Assembly (NCBI GenBank): GCA_000435755.1
Contig: FR889087.1
Coordinates: 1-12,493 of the forward strand
Reading direction: 5' to 3'
Origin: Clostridium sp. CAG:508
Lineage (GTDB): Bacteria; Bacillota; Clostridia; TANB77; CAG-508
Length of the DNA stretch: 12,493 nt
Under the pieces are notes generated by a model, which searched no databases, had not been told where the DNA came from, and was given only the letters and a program-made list of their open reading frames with translations. The translations under genes and the position numbers were made by a program. Shown in pieces: positions 1-7,422 of the stretch. Each line of letters opens with the position of its first letter. Position 1 is the first letter of the stretch.

Positions 1-5
1 TATAA

Positions 6-52
6 AAAAGAGTGAAAAGTCATCCTTTTATAAAGATAATTTTCACTCTTTT
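6..52 (-). terminator. Intrinsic terminator of the rplS operon
   Basis: A perfect 13-bp inverted repeat (arms 6-18 and 40-52, 21-nt loop) lies 20 nt past the rplS stop. Read on the minus strand, the second arm runs into a T6 tract, the normal form of a Rho-independent terminator. The arm ends are A/T-rich on both sides, so it could also stop plus-strand transcripts entering from the right. Confidence 0.85.
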
Positions 53-71
53 ATTTATAAAGTTATCTAGA

Positions 72-578
72 TTATTCTTTTACTTCATCAACTTTTTCTT
101 CTCTAACTGTATCTGTAACTTCTTCTACAACTGGAGTTTCTGTTTCAACAGCTGGAGCTTCTTCTGGAGCAGCTTCAACTGGAACTTCTTCAGCTAATTC
201 TTCTTTTACAGTAATTTCTTTGTTTTCAATTCTAGCACCTGTATTTTCTTTTGTCTTAGCAGCTTTACCAACTCTGTCTCTTAAGTAGTATAGTTTTGCT
301 CTTCTAGCTTTACCAACTCTTACTACTTCAACTTTTTCTACTAATGGTGAATGTACTAAGAATGTTTTTTCAACACCTACACCATAAGAAATTTTTCTTA
401 CTGTGAAAGATGCATTTACTCCTCCGTTTTGTTTTTTAATGATAATTCCTTCAAATACTTGAATTCTTTCTCTATTACCTTCTTTAATTTTTTGATGTAC
501 TTTAACTGTATCACCAACTTTTAAATCTGGTATCTTGTTTTTTAATTGCTCGTGTTCAATTGATTTTACGATATCCAT
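72..578 (-). CDS. rplS: 50S ribosomal protein L19 (bL19) with acidic C-terminal extension
   Basis: bL19 sits at the 30S-50S interface of the ribosome. Residues 1 to about 111 are the complete bL19 core, with the recognisable PDLKVGDTVKVH, RIQVFEGIII, FTVRKISYGVGVEKTF and RAKLYYLRDRVGKAAK segments. The protein is 168 aa, while bL19 is usually about 110-120 aa. The extra C-terminal tail, about residues 112-168, is low-complexity and rich in Glu, Val, Ala and Pro; residues 121-168 hold 18 acidic residues out of 48. An AAGGAGG lies 12 nt before the ATG. It is the last gene of the operon, 24 nt after trmD, and is followed by a strong terminator. The core identification is secure; any function of the tail is unknown. 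Confidence 0.97.
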   Translation of the reverse strand: MDIVKSIEHEQLKNKIPDLKVGDTVKVHQKIKEGNRERIQVFEGIIIKKQNGGVNASFTVRKISYGVGVEKTFLVHSPLVEKVEVVRVGKARRAKLYYLRDRVGKAAKTKENTGARIENKEITVKEELAEEVPVEAAPEEAPAVETETPVVEEVTDTVREEKVDEVKE

Positions 579-602
579 AACTTTGAATATCCTCCTTTCT
601 TT

Positions 603-1305
603 TTATTTTAATAAATCTGGTCTTTTTTGTTTTGTTATCTCGAGAGATTTTTGTTCTCTCCATTTTCTTATATTTTCATGATGTCCAGATAATAACACCT
701 CTGGAACCTTTTGTCCGTGGAATTCTTCTGGTCTTGTGTATTGTGGATATTCTAAAAGGTTATTTGTAAAAGACTCTTCTTGTGTAGATTCTTGTTTTAA
801 TACTCCTTGTATATATCTACTAACACTGTCTACTAACACCATTGCTGGTATTTCTCCACCTGTTAGCACATAATCTCCAATTGATATTTCTTCATCTACA
901 ATTTCGTCTATAACTCTTTGATCTATTCCTTCATAATGTCCACATAATAAAATTAAATGTTCTTGTTTAGAAAGTTCTAAGACTTTTTCTTGATTTAGCA
1001 CTTTTCCTTTAGGTGATAAATATATGACTTTTGCATTCTCTTTATTTTGTATTGAAGAATATGCATCATATACTACGTCTGGCATCATTACCATTCCTGC
1101 TCCACCACCATATGTCTGGCATCATTACCATCCCTGCTCCACCACCATATGGTGTATCGTCTACTTTTTTGTGTTTATCTTTAGAAAAATCTCTAATGTT
1201 AATTAAATTTATTTGTATTAACTGCTTTTCAATTGCTTTTCCAATAACGCTTTGCTTAACTGCTTCAAACATTTCTGGAAAAAGAGTTAATATATCAAAT
1301 TTCAT
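603..1305 (-). pseudogene. trmD: tRNA (guanine37-N1)-methyltransferase TrmD, frameshifted by a 37-bp tandem duplication
   Basis: TrmD is a SPOUT-family enzyme that uses SAM to methylate N1 of G37 next to the anticodon, which prevents +1 frameshifting. The 5' part (from ATG 1305) encodes the normal N-terminus through PYGGGAGMVMMPD (about residue 64), then leaves frame and stops at 1066. The 3' part reads open from ATG 1094 to the stop at 603 and holds LLCGHYEGIDQRV, SIGDYVLTGGEIPAM, LVDSVSRYIQGVL, YPQYTRPEEF and LLSGHHENIRKWR. Removing one copy of the 37-bp repeat (1078-1151) gives an intact 221-aa TrmD, somewhat shorter than the usual 230-250 aa. The motif that usually carries the catalytic Asp (EDSF) reads EESF here. 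The gene is normally essential, so an assembly error is a live alternative to real inactivation. A GGAG before ATG 1094 could allow restart, but that product would lack the first 58 residues. Confidence 0.9.
1078..1151. repeat. 37-bp tandem duplication inside trmD
   Basis: Copies at 1078-1114 and 1115-1151 are adjacent and identical except for one base (T versus C at the ninth-last base pair region, ccattcc versus ccatccc). The difference falls in the wobble base of a Gly codon (GGA/GGG). Thirty-seven is not a multiple of three, so the second copy shifts the trmD frame by one. Confidence 0.95.
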
Positions 1306-1318
1306 TATTTTTCCTTTC

Positions 1319-1828
1319 TTAAACTAATCCTTTTATTAAATGAACTATTATTTTTTCTTGCTCTAAATCAATTTGTTTAATTACTTCACCAATTCCAGGT
1401 AATAATATTTGTTTTCCATCTTCTGATTTTATAACATAAATATCATTTGCTCCTGAATTGTATATGTCTTCTACTTTTCCAAGTAATATATCTTCGTCAG
1501 TATAAACTGATAGTCCAAGTAAATCTGCTATAAAATAGGTATCTTCTGGAAGCTTTCTTGCATTTTTTCTTGCTATTTTTATATAGCAACCTCTATACTT
1601 TTCAGCTTCTTCAACAGTATCAATTCCTTTTAGTTTAAGTAAAATTTGATTTTTACTATATTTTACTTCTTCAATTTGAATGTCTAGTAATTTACCATTT
1701 TTTTCTACTAGAATAGATTCTAGTTCTTCAAATTGAGAAATATCGTCTGTAAAAGGATTTACTTTTACCATACCTTTAATTCCAAAGTGATTTACAATTT
1801 GACCTAATTCAAAATATTCTTGTTTCAT
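1319..1828 (-). CDS. rimM: 16S rRNA processing protein RimM
   Basis: RimM binds bS19 and helps mature the head of the 30S subunit. The 169-aa product has the family length and both domains. The N-terminal RimM domain (residues 1 to about 85) opens with YFELGQIVNHFGIKGMVKV and contains EEAEKYRGCYIKI. The C-terminal PRC-barrel-like domain (about 95-169) has DTYFIADLLGLSVY, LGKVEDIYNSGANDIYVI and ILLPGIGEVIKQID. A GAGG lies just before the ATG. It sits 13 nt ahead of trmD and 9 nt after khpA in transcription order, the standard place for rimM. Confidence 0.96.
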   Translation of the reverse strand: MKQEYFELGQIVNHFGIKGMVKVNPFTDDISQFEELESILVEKNGKLLDIQIEEVKYSKNQILLKLKGIDTVEEAEKYRGCYIKIARKNARKLPEDTYFIADLLGLSVYTDEDILLGKVEDIYNSGANDIYVIKSEDGKQILLPGIGEVIKQIDLEQEKIIVHLIKGLV

Positions 1829-1837
1829 AATTTTCCT

Positions 1838-2068
1838 CTAATCCACAAATTCAATAATTACCTTTTTGTGTTCTTTGGCAGCTAAAGATTTCATAACAGT
1901 ACGAATTGCTTTTGCAATTTTTCCTTGTTTTCCAATTACTTTTCCCATATCTGAGTCTGCTACTTTTACTTCAAATACTGTAGCTCTTTCCTCTTCTCTT
2001 GAGTTTATAGTAACTTGTTCTTTATTGTCTACCAAGTTTAGAATAATGGTTTCTAAAATTTCTTTCAT
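1838..2068 (-). CDS. khpA: KH-domain RNA-binding protein KhpA (YlqC family)
   Basis: This is a 76-aa single-KH-domain protein. The KH signature GKVIGKQGKIAKAIRTVMKS includes the GxxG loop (GKQG) that contacts RNA. KhpA proteins of Firmicutes are about 75-80 aa, sit between rpsP and rimM as here, and in some species pair with KhpB (Jag/EloR) to bind RNA and affect cell division and elongation. The partner is not in this window. An AAGGAAGG precedes the ATG, and the stop is TAG. The position and motif make the family call firm; the cellular role is inferred from relatives. Confidence 0.94.
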   Translation of the reverse strand: MKEILETIILNLVDNKEQVTINSREEERATVFEVKVADSDMGKVIGKQGKIAKAIRTVMKSLAAKEHKKVIIEFVD

Positions 2069-2093
2069 TTAAGTTTTACCTTCCTTATGAAAA

Positions 2094-2333
2094 TTATTTT
2101 TTAGCTACTCTTTCTACTAATTCTTTTACTGAATCTGTTGGTTTTGCACCATTTTTGATCCATGTAGCTAATTTTTCGTTATCTATTACAATTGTAGAAG
2201 GTTCTGTCATTGGATCATATGAACCAATTTTTTCGATGATTTTTCCATCTCTTGGGCTTTTAGAGTCTGCTACAACTATGTGATAGAATGGAGCTTTTTT
2301 AGCACCTTGTCTTTGTAATCTGATTTTTACCAT
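2094..2333 (-). CDS. rpsP: 30S ribosomal protein S16 (bS16)
   Basis: bS16 is an early-assembly protein of the 30S body. The 79-aa product begins MVKIRLQRQGAKKAPFYHIV and continues with VADSKSPRDGKIIEKIGSYDP, the invariant bS16 N-terminal signature. Length is in the normal range. A strong AGGAGGTG lies 8-9 nt upstream of the ATG, consistent with the high expression expected of a ribosomal protein. It follows ffh with a 51-nt gap. Confidence 0.98.
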   Translation of the reverse strand: MVKIRLQRQGAKKAPFYHIVVADSKSPRDGKIIEKIGSYDPMTEPSTIVIDNEKLATWIKNGAKPTDSVKELVERVAKK

Positions 2334-2384
2334 TTGTTTTTCACCTCCTGAAAATTTGTTATTTATATTTTTTAAAATTAAAAT

Positions 2385-3728
2385 CTAAAATTTAAAATTC
2401 TTCAAGTCCATACCCTTCATCATCTTTTTCATTCCACCTTTGTTATTTTGCATTTGTTTCATCATTTTTTGTGTCATTTCAAAAGATTTCATGAATTTAT
2501 TTATTTCTTGTACTGAAGTTCCACTACCTTTTGCAATTCTTACTCTTCTGCTTCCATTTAGTAGTTTTGGATTTTTTCTTTCAGCTTTTGTCATAGAACA
2601 AATCATTGCTTCTATTCTAACAAATTCTTTGTCATCTATTTTTACATCTTTTAGCTGATTCATTCCTGGAACTAGTTTTAGTAAAGATGAAAATGAACCC
2701 ATTTTTTTAATTTGTCTTAGTTGTGTTAAATAGTCGTCTAAGTCAAATTCTTTTTTCTTAAGCTGTTTTTCTATTTTTTCAGCTTCTTCTAAGTCAAAAC
2801 TTTCTTCTGCTTTTTCAATAATTGAAAGTACATCACCCATTCCTAAAATTCTTTGTGCCATTCTATCTGGATGAAATACTTCTATATCACTTAATTTTTC
2901 TCCTGTTGCTGCAAATTTAATTGGTCTTCCAGTAACTTTTTTTACTGATAATGCAGCACCACCACGAGTGTCACCATCTAATTTTGTAAGAACAACTCCA
3001 TCAATTCCTAAGTTTTCATTAAATGATTTTGCTACATTTACAGCATCTTGACCTGTCATACTGTCTACTACTAATAAAATTTCATGTGGTTTTACATTTG
3101 CCTTCACATTTTTTAGTTCTTGCATTAATTCTTCATCAATATGCAACCTACCAGCTGTATCTAGTATTACTACATCATTTAATTTGCTCATTGCTGTTGA
3201 CATAGCTTGTTTAGCTATATGTACAACATCTTTTGACTGTTCATTTGCAAATACTGGTATGTTAAGTTGTGCTCCAACTACTTGTAATTGCTTAATAGCT
3301 GCTGGTCTATAAACATCACATGCAACTAATAATGGCTTTTTACCTTGTTTGCGAAGTAAGTTTGCAAGTTTTCCTGCTGTAGTTGTTTTACCAGAACCTT
3401 GAAGACCTACTAACATAATAACTGTTGGTGGATTTGGAGTGAAGTTTATTTTACTTTCTGTTCCTCCTAAAAGTTCTACTAATTCATCTTTTACTATTTT
3501 AATAACTTGTTGACCTGGCGTCAATGATTTTAATACATCTTGACCTAAAGCCTTTTCTTGTACAGATGCAATAAATTCCTTAACTATCATATAGTTAACA
3601 TCTGCCTCTAGTAATGCAAGTTTTACCTCTCTAAGCATTTCTTTTAAATCTGATTCTGTAATTCTTGCCTTACCTCTAAGTCTTTTAGTAATATCTTGAA
3701 GTTTTGAACTTAATCCCTCAAAAGCCAT
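2385..3728 (-). CDS. ffh: Signal recognition particle GTPase Ffh (SRP54)
   Basis: Ffh binds SRP RNA and signal sequences emerging from the ribosome, then docks with FtsY to deliver nascent chains to the Sec translocon. The 447-aa product is full length. The N domain is residues 1-90. The G domain follows: G1 GLQGSGKT (108-115), CDVYRPAA (137-144), DTAGRLHIDEE (190-200), TKLDGDTRGGAALS (248-261). The M domain starts near 295, carries the RNA-binding RIAKGSGTSVQEINKFMKSF (397-416), and ends in a methionine-rich segment (418-440) typical of the signal-peptide-binding region. The Shine-Dalgarno is a G-rich AAGGGGG. It is separated from its usual partner ylxM by a large palindrome rather than the tight spacing common in this operon. 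Confidence 0.98.
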   Translation of the reverse strand: MAFEGLSSKLQDITKRLRGKARITESDLKEMLREVKLALLEADVNYMIVKEFIASVQEKALGQDVLKSLTPGQQVIKIVKDELVELLGGTESKINFTPNPPTVIMLVGLQGSGKTTTAGKLANLLRKQGKKPLLVACDVYRPAAIKQLQVVGAQLNIPVFANEQSKDVVHIAKQAMSTAMSKLNDVVILDTAGRLHIDEELMQELKNVKANVKPHEILLVVDSMTGQDAVNVAKSFNENLGIDGVVLTKLDGDTRGGAALSVKKVTGRPIKFAATGEKLSDIEVFHPDRMAQRILGMGDVLSIIEKAEESFDLEEAEKIEKQLKKKEFDLDDYLTQLRQIKKMGSFSSLLKLVPGMNQLKDVKIDDKEFVRIEAMICSMTKAERKNPKLLNGSRRVRIAKGSGTSVQEINKFMKSFEMTQKMMKQMQNNKGGMKKMMKGMDLKNFKF

Positions 3729-3763
3729 CTGTTAGCCCCCTTCTTCTTTATTGTATATTCTCT

Positions 3764-3890
3764 AAATTCAAAATAGAATTATTATTTAACGCGGAAGAAT
3801 TTATTTAAAAAGTAAGGGCGCATACGTTGGTATGTAACCGCTTTTTAAATGAATTCTGACAAAGTTAAATGATGATTATCTTTTGAATTT
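3764..3890. repeat. 127-bp imperfect palindrome between ylxM and ffh
   Basis: Outer arms 3764-3790 and 3864-3890 match at 23 of 27 positions. Inner arms 3797-3812 and 3841-3856 match at 15 of 16, and a tip (3821-3825 with 3830-3834) closes on a 4-nt loop. The whole gap therefore folds as one long hairpin. It ends exactly at the last base of the ylxM stop codon and has no T tract after it, so it is not a standard terminator. It could be a MITE-like insertion or an RNA-processing or stability element in the ylxM-ffh transcript. I could not identify a target-site duplication. Confidence 0.8.
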
Positions 3891-4237
3891 TATGCTAAGC
3901 AACTCAACTCTTCTCTAACATGATTCAAAATTTTCTCAATTTTTTTATCAGAAGATGTAGTTTCAATTTTGCTTAATTCTTCTAATATTTCTTGAAGCTT
4001 GCGTTCTTGATTTAATGTCTTTTTCATAAATGTTAGCTTTTCTTCTAGTTCGAAAAGTTTATTTTCCCCCTTTTTTATTATGTCTCTTACTGCCTGTCTT
4101 GTTATATTATTATTTTCGGCAATTTCTGAAAGTGATAAGTCATTATTATAGTAATCATTTATTACTTGATATTGTTTTTCAGTTAGCATCTTCCCATATA
4201 TTTGGCATAGCATACTTACTTTAACGTTTTTTTCCAA
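3890..4237 (-). CDS. ylxM: YlxM family DNA/RNA-binding HTH protein (SRP operon)
   Basis: A 115-aa YlxM protein. Residues 18-60 (LTEKQYQVINDYYNNDLSLS followed by EIAENNNITRQAVRDIIKKG) form a sigma-70-region-4-like helix-turn-helix, and the rest is a charged, probably helical C-terminus. YlxM genes lie directly upstream of ffh in many Firmicutes, and in streptococci the protein associates with SRP and modulates it. The start is a TTG (4235-4237) with AAGGAG 9 nt upstream; the nearby ATG is out of frame and stops after a few codons, which supports TTG. It is the first gene of the operon. The weak start codon fits a low-level regulator. Confidence 0.9.
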   Translation of the reverse strand: MEKNVKVSMLCQIYGKMLTEKQYQVINDYYNNDLSLSEIAENNNITRQAVRDIIKKGENKLFELEEKLTFMKKTLNQERKLQEILEELSKIETTSSDKKIEKILNHVREELSCLA

Positions 4238-4329
4238 ATGACATCACTCCTTTTTCCTGAGTAATAATTACTTTTCTGAATTAGAAAAGTTGTCTAACCG
4301 TTGGGCTCATGACCCAAAGATCAAAAAAA

Positions 4330-4356
4330 TATTAGCATCATTTTGTAATGCTAATA
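4330..4356 (-). terminator. Hairpin plus T7 at the 5' edge of the ylxM leader
   Basis: Arms 4330-4338 and 4348-4356 are 9-bp complementary with a 9-nt loop, followed on the minus strand by T7 (4323-4329). It is oriented to stop minus-strand transcription. It could be a second terminator for ppdK read-through or a promoter-proximal attenuator of the ylxM operon, because it lies at the predicted start of that transcript. Confidence 0.7.
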
Positions 4357-4357
4357 T

Positions 4358-4386
4358 ACTTTACACTATTTTTGTTAATTTGTCAA
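4358..4386 (-). promoter_or_regulatory. Promoter of the ylxM-ffh-rplS operon
   Basis: Minus-strand TTGACA (4381-4386) and TAAAGT (4358-4363) are separated by exactly 17 nt. The -35 box is a perfect consensus and the -10 matches at four of six. Transcription would start near 4351, about 114 nt before the ylxM start. Confidence 0.7.
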
Positions 4387-4443
4387 GTGTTTTTAGCAAT
4401 TTCTCCTATTTTATAATATTTTACATTACCATTTAATAGTAAT

Positions 4444-4472
4444 AATAAGAGTGCTAAAATAGCACTCTTATT
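4444..4472 (-). terminator. Terminator hairpin downstream of ppdK
   Basis: A perfect 12-bp inverted repeat (4444-4455 and 4461-4472) with a 5-nt loop lies 8 nt past the ppdK stop. The T tract after it is weak on the minus strand, so full termination may also need the second hairpin at 4330-4356. Confidence 0.7.
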
Positions 4473-4480
4473 CTCATTCT

Positions 4481-7117
4481 TTATCTAGGATTTTTGATTG
4501 CTGCTTGTGCTGCTGCTAATCTTGCGATTGGAACTCTAAATGGTGAGCATGATACATAGCTTAATCCTATGTTATGGCAGAACTCAACGCTTGATGGTTC
4601 TCCACCATGTTCTCCACAGATTCCTAATTTAATGTCTGGTCTTGTTGATCTTCCTTTTTCTACAGCCATTTTTACAAGTTGTCCTACACCTTTTTGGTCT
4701 AGTTTTGCAAATGGATCAGATTCATAAATTTTTGTTTTATAGTATGAATCTAAGAATTTTCCTGCATCATCACGGCTAAATCCAAATGTCATTTGAGTTA
4801 AGTCGTTTGTTCCAAATGAGAAGAATTCAGCTTCTTCTGCTATTTCATTTGCTAATAATGCAGCTCTTGGAATTTCAATCATTGTACCAATATGGTATTG
4901 CATGTCTGAACCTTTTTCTTTCTTAACTTGTTCAGCAACTTCTATTACTACATCTTTAACAAATTTTAATTCTTTCTTTTCTCCAACTAATGGAATCATA
5001 ATTTCAGGAACGATATTGTATCCTTCTTCTTCTTTAACTTCAATAGCAGCTTCCATTAAAGCTCTTGTTTGCATTCTAGCTATTTCTGGGTATGTTACTG
5101 CTAAACGGCATCCTCTGTGTCCCATCATTGGGTTGAATTCATGTAGTTCAGCACATTTATTTTTTAGGTGTTCTACTGTAACTCCCATATCTTTTGCTAA
5201 TGCGATTATATCTTCTTCCTCTGTTGGTAAGAACTCATGTAGTGGTGGATCTAAGTAACGTACAGTCATTGGTAATTCTTTTAATTCTTTGTACATTGCT
5301 TTGAAATCACCTTTTTGGAATGGTATTAACTCATTTAAAGCTGCTTCACGAGCTTCAACTGTTTCAGCTAATATCATTTTTCTGATTTTTGGTATTCTGT
5401 CTTCTTCAAAGAACATATGCTCTGTACGGCAAAGACCAATACCTTCTGCTCCTAAATGAACAGCATTTCTTGTATCTCTTGGGTTATCTGCATTTGTTCT
5501 AACTTTTAATGCTCTATATTTATCTGCCCAAGCCATTATTCTTCCAAAGTTTCCACTAACACTAGCTTCAACTGTTTTGATATCACCTTTGTAGATTTTT
5601 CCTGTTGTTCCATCTAGAGAAATGTAATCTCCTTCATGGAAAGTATATCCACCAAGTTCAAATTGTTTAGCTTCTTCATTTATTTTTATTTCTCCACAAC
5701 CTGATACACAGCATGTTCCCATACCACGTGCTACAACGGCTGCGTGTGATGTCATACCACCACGAACTGTTAAGATACCTTGTGCTGCAACCATACCTTC
5801 GATGTCTTCTGGTGTTGTTTCAAGACGAACTAGTACTACTCTTTCACCTTTTCCACCTTTACCAAGTTCTTTAGCTTCTTCAGCTGTAAATACAACTTTA
5901 CCTGCAGCTGCACCTGGTGATGCTGGTAGAGCTTGTCCTATAACTTCTCCTGCTTTTAAACTATCTTTATCAAATGTTGGGTGTAGTAATTGATCTAAAG
6001 ATTTTGCATCTATTCTTAATACAGCTTCTTTTTCGTCAATCATTCCTTCATCAACTAAATCACAAGCAATTTGGATAGCAGCTGGTGCTGTTCTCTTTCC
6101 ATTTCTTGTTTGTAAGAAGTATAGTTTTCCTTCTTGAATTGTGAATTCCATATCTTGCATATCACGATAGTGATTTTCAAGTTTATGTGCTAATTCCATA
6201 AATTCTTTGTAGCATTCTGGTAAATCTTCTGCAAGTTTTGAAATTGGTTGTGGTGTTCTAACACCTGCAACAACGTCTTCACCTTGTGCGTTAATTAAGT
6301 ATTCACCATAAATACCTTTTTCACCTGTTGATGGGTTTCTTGTAAATGCAACACCAGTTCCTGATGTTTCTCCCATGTTTCCAAATACCATGGCTTGTAC
6401 GTTTACAGCTGTTCCCCAATCTCCTGGTATATCGTTCATTCTTCTATATACTATAGCTCTTGGGTTGTCCCAGCTTCTAAATACAGCTTTAACAGCTCCC
6501 ATTAATTGCTCTGATGGATCTTGTGGGAATTCTTCTCCATTCATGTTCTCTTTATATACTTCTTTGAATCTTTTTACTAATTCTTTTAAATCTTCTGTTG
6601 TTAATTCTGTATCAAAATGAACTCCTTTTTCTGCTTTAAGTTCATCTATAATTTTTTCAAAATATGATTTTGGAACTTCCATAACAACATCTGAGTACAT
6701 TTGAATAAATCTTCTATATGAATCATATGCAAATCTTGGATTTCCTGTTTTTGCTGCAAATCCTTCAACTGCAATGTCGTTTAGTCCTAAGTTTAATATT
6801 GTGTCCATCATACCAGGCATTGATGCTCTAGCACCACTTCTTACTGATACTAATAATGGGTCACTATTATCTCCAAATTTTTTGCCTTGTATTTCTTCTA
6901 GTGTTTTTAAAGCTGCAAAAATTTGGTCTTGAATTTCTTGTGAAATTGTTTTACCATCTTCATAATATTTTGTGCAAGCTTCTGTTGTAACTGTAAAACC
7001 TTGTGGAATTGGTAAACCTAAATTAGTCATTTCAGCTAAGTTAGCACCTTTTCCGCCTAATAGTTCACGCATATTTGCGTTTCCTTCTTTAAATAAGTAT
7101 ACATACTTTTGACTCAT
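4481..7117 (-). CDS. ppdK: Pyruvate, phosphate dikinase
   Basis: PPDK interconverts ATP, phosphate and pyruvate with AMP, PPi and phosphoenolpyruvate in the cytoplasm. In anaerobes it often works in the glycolytic, PPi-linked direction. The product is 878 aa, full length. The N-terminal ATP-grasp domain has GGKGANLAEMTNLGLPIPQG (21-40) and SVRSGARASMPGMMDTILN (91-109). The swivelling domain has GGMTSHAAVVARGMG (453-467), where His458 is the phosphocarrier and Thr456 the site regulatory proteins phosphorylate in some relatives. The C-terminal PEP/pyruvate barrel has CRTEHMFF (563-570), GHRGCRLAVTYPEIA (666-680), GTNDLTQMTFGFSRDD (769-784) and GICGEHGG (832-839), with catalytic Cys834. AAGGAGG lies 6 nt before the ATG. 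It forms its own unit between two terminators. Confidence 0.98.
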   Translation of the reverse strand: MSQKYVYLFKEGNANMRELLGGKGANLAEMTNLGLPIPQGFTVTTEACTKYYEDGKTISQEIQDQIFAALKTLEEIQGKKFGDNSDPLLVSVRSGARASMPGMMDTILNLGLNDIAVEGFAAKTGNPRFAYDSYRRFIQMYSDVVMEVPKSYFEKIIDELKAEKGVHFDTELTTEDLKELVKRFKEVYKENMNGEEFPQDPSEQLMGAVKAVFRSWDNPRAIVYRRMNDIPGDWGTAVNVQAMVFGNMGETSGTGVAFTRNPSTGEKGIYGEYLINAQGEDVVAGVRTPQPISKLAEDLPECYKEFMELAHKLENHYRDMQDMEFTIQEGKLYFLQTRNGKRTAPAAIQIACDLVDEGMIDEKEAVLRIDAKSLDQLLHPTFDKDSLKAGEVIGQALPASPGAAAGKVVFTAEEAKELGKGGKGERVVLVRLETTPEDIEGMVAAQGILTVRGGMTSHAAVVARGMGTCCVSGCGEIKINEEAKQFELGGYTFHEGDYISLDGTTGKIYKGDIKTVEASVSGNFGRIMAWADKYRALKVRTNADNPRDTRNAVHLGAEGIGLCRTEHMFFEEDRIPKIRKMILAETVEAREAALNELIPFQKGDFKAMYKELKELPMTVRYLDPPLHEFLPTEEEDIIALAKDMGVTVEHLKNKCAELHEFNPMMGHRGCRLAVTYPEIARMQTRALMEAAIEVKEEEGYNIVPEIMIPLVGEKKELKFVKDVVIEVAEQVKKEKGSDMQYHIGTMIEIPRAALLANEIAEEAEFFSFGTNDLTQMTFGFSRDDAGKFLDSYYKTKIYESDPFAKLDQKGVGQLVKMAVEKGRSTRPDIKLGICGEHGGEPSSVEFCHNIGLSYVSCSPFRVPIARLAAAQAAIKNPR

Positions 7118-7207
7118 AAAGAACCTCCTTAAAATTTTATTTGTTTAACAATATGTTATATACACCATTATGCGCCTATAACAGCTCTATTATATATGTA
7201 AATTGAA

Positions 7208-7246
7208 AAAAAGTAAAGAAAATTTTGCTAATTTTCTTTACTTTTT
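7208..7246 (-). terminator. Perfect 17-bp terminator hairpin
   Basis: Arms 7208-7224 and 7230-7246 are perfectly complementary over 17 bp around a 5-nt loop, ending in a T7 run on the minus strand. It probably ends the transcript of the prepilin-like gene. It also lies about 10 nt after the start predicted for the promoter at 7262-7290, so it could act as an attenuator for ppdK. Confidence 0.8.
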
Positions 7247-7261
7247 ATAATCTCAGTTATT

Positions 7262-7290
7262 ATTATACCCTACTTTTCCAATAATTGCAA
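7262..7290 (-). promoter_or_regulatory. Minus-strand promoter upstream of ppdK
   Basis: TTGCAA (7285-7290) and a perfect TATAAT (7262-7267) are separated by 17 nt on the minus strand. It is preceded by an A-rich stretch similar to that before the ylxM promoter (AAAAACACTTG in both). The predicted start is near 7256, immediately before the 17-bp terminator hairpin. A second possible -10 (TATAAT, about 7180-7190) closer to ppdK has only a poor -35. Confidence 0.65.
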
Positions 7291-7396
7291 GTGTTTTTGC
7301 AAAAATCATTTGACAAATTTGTATTATGCTCATTCTTTGATGCGCTAAAGTACGTGTTAAACGCATTAGTGCTAACATCGTATTTATTCATTTTTT

Positions 7397-7413
7397 CTGG
7401 TTCATTGAACCAG
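7397..7413. repeat. Small hairpin just past the surface-protein gene
   Basis: Perfect 7-bp arms (7397-7403, 7407-7413) enclose a 3-nt loop 10 nt beyond the stop of the FGE-fold gene. No T run follows on either strand, so it is not a terminator. It lies where DGR targets often carry a cruciform next to the variable region. Confidence 0.6.
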
Positions 7414-7422
7414 TGGTCAGTG

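Noticed and set aside
1031..1327. Plus-strand open frame of 98 codons over the trmD start
   Set aside because: It is the complement of trmD, has no ribosome site, and its coding pattern is explained by the minus-strand gene.
4238..4357. T-box or other riboswitch in the ylxM leader
   Set aside because: No T-box signature sequence or other known riboswitch core is visible; only simple hairpins are present.
4902..5258. Plus-strand open frame of 118 codons inside ppdK
   Set aside because: It lies fully antisense to the catalytic C-terminal domain of PPDK, with low-complexity Ser/Leu-rich translation and no start signals.
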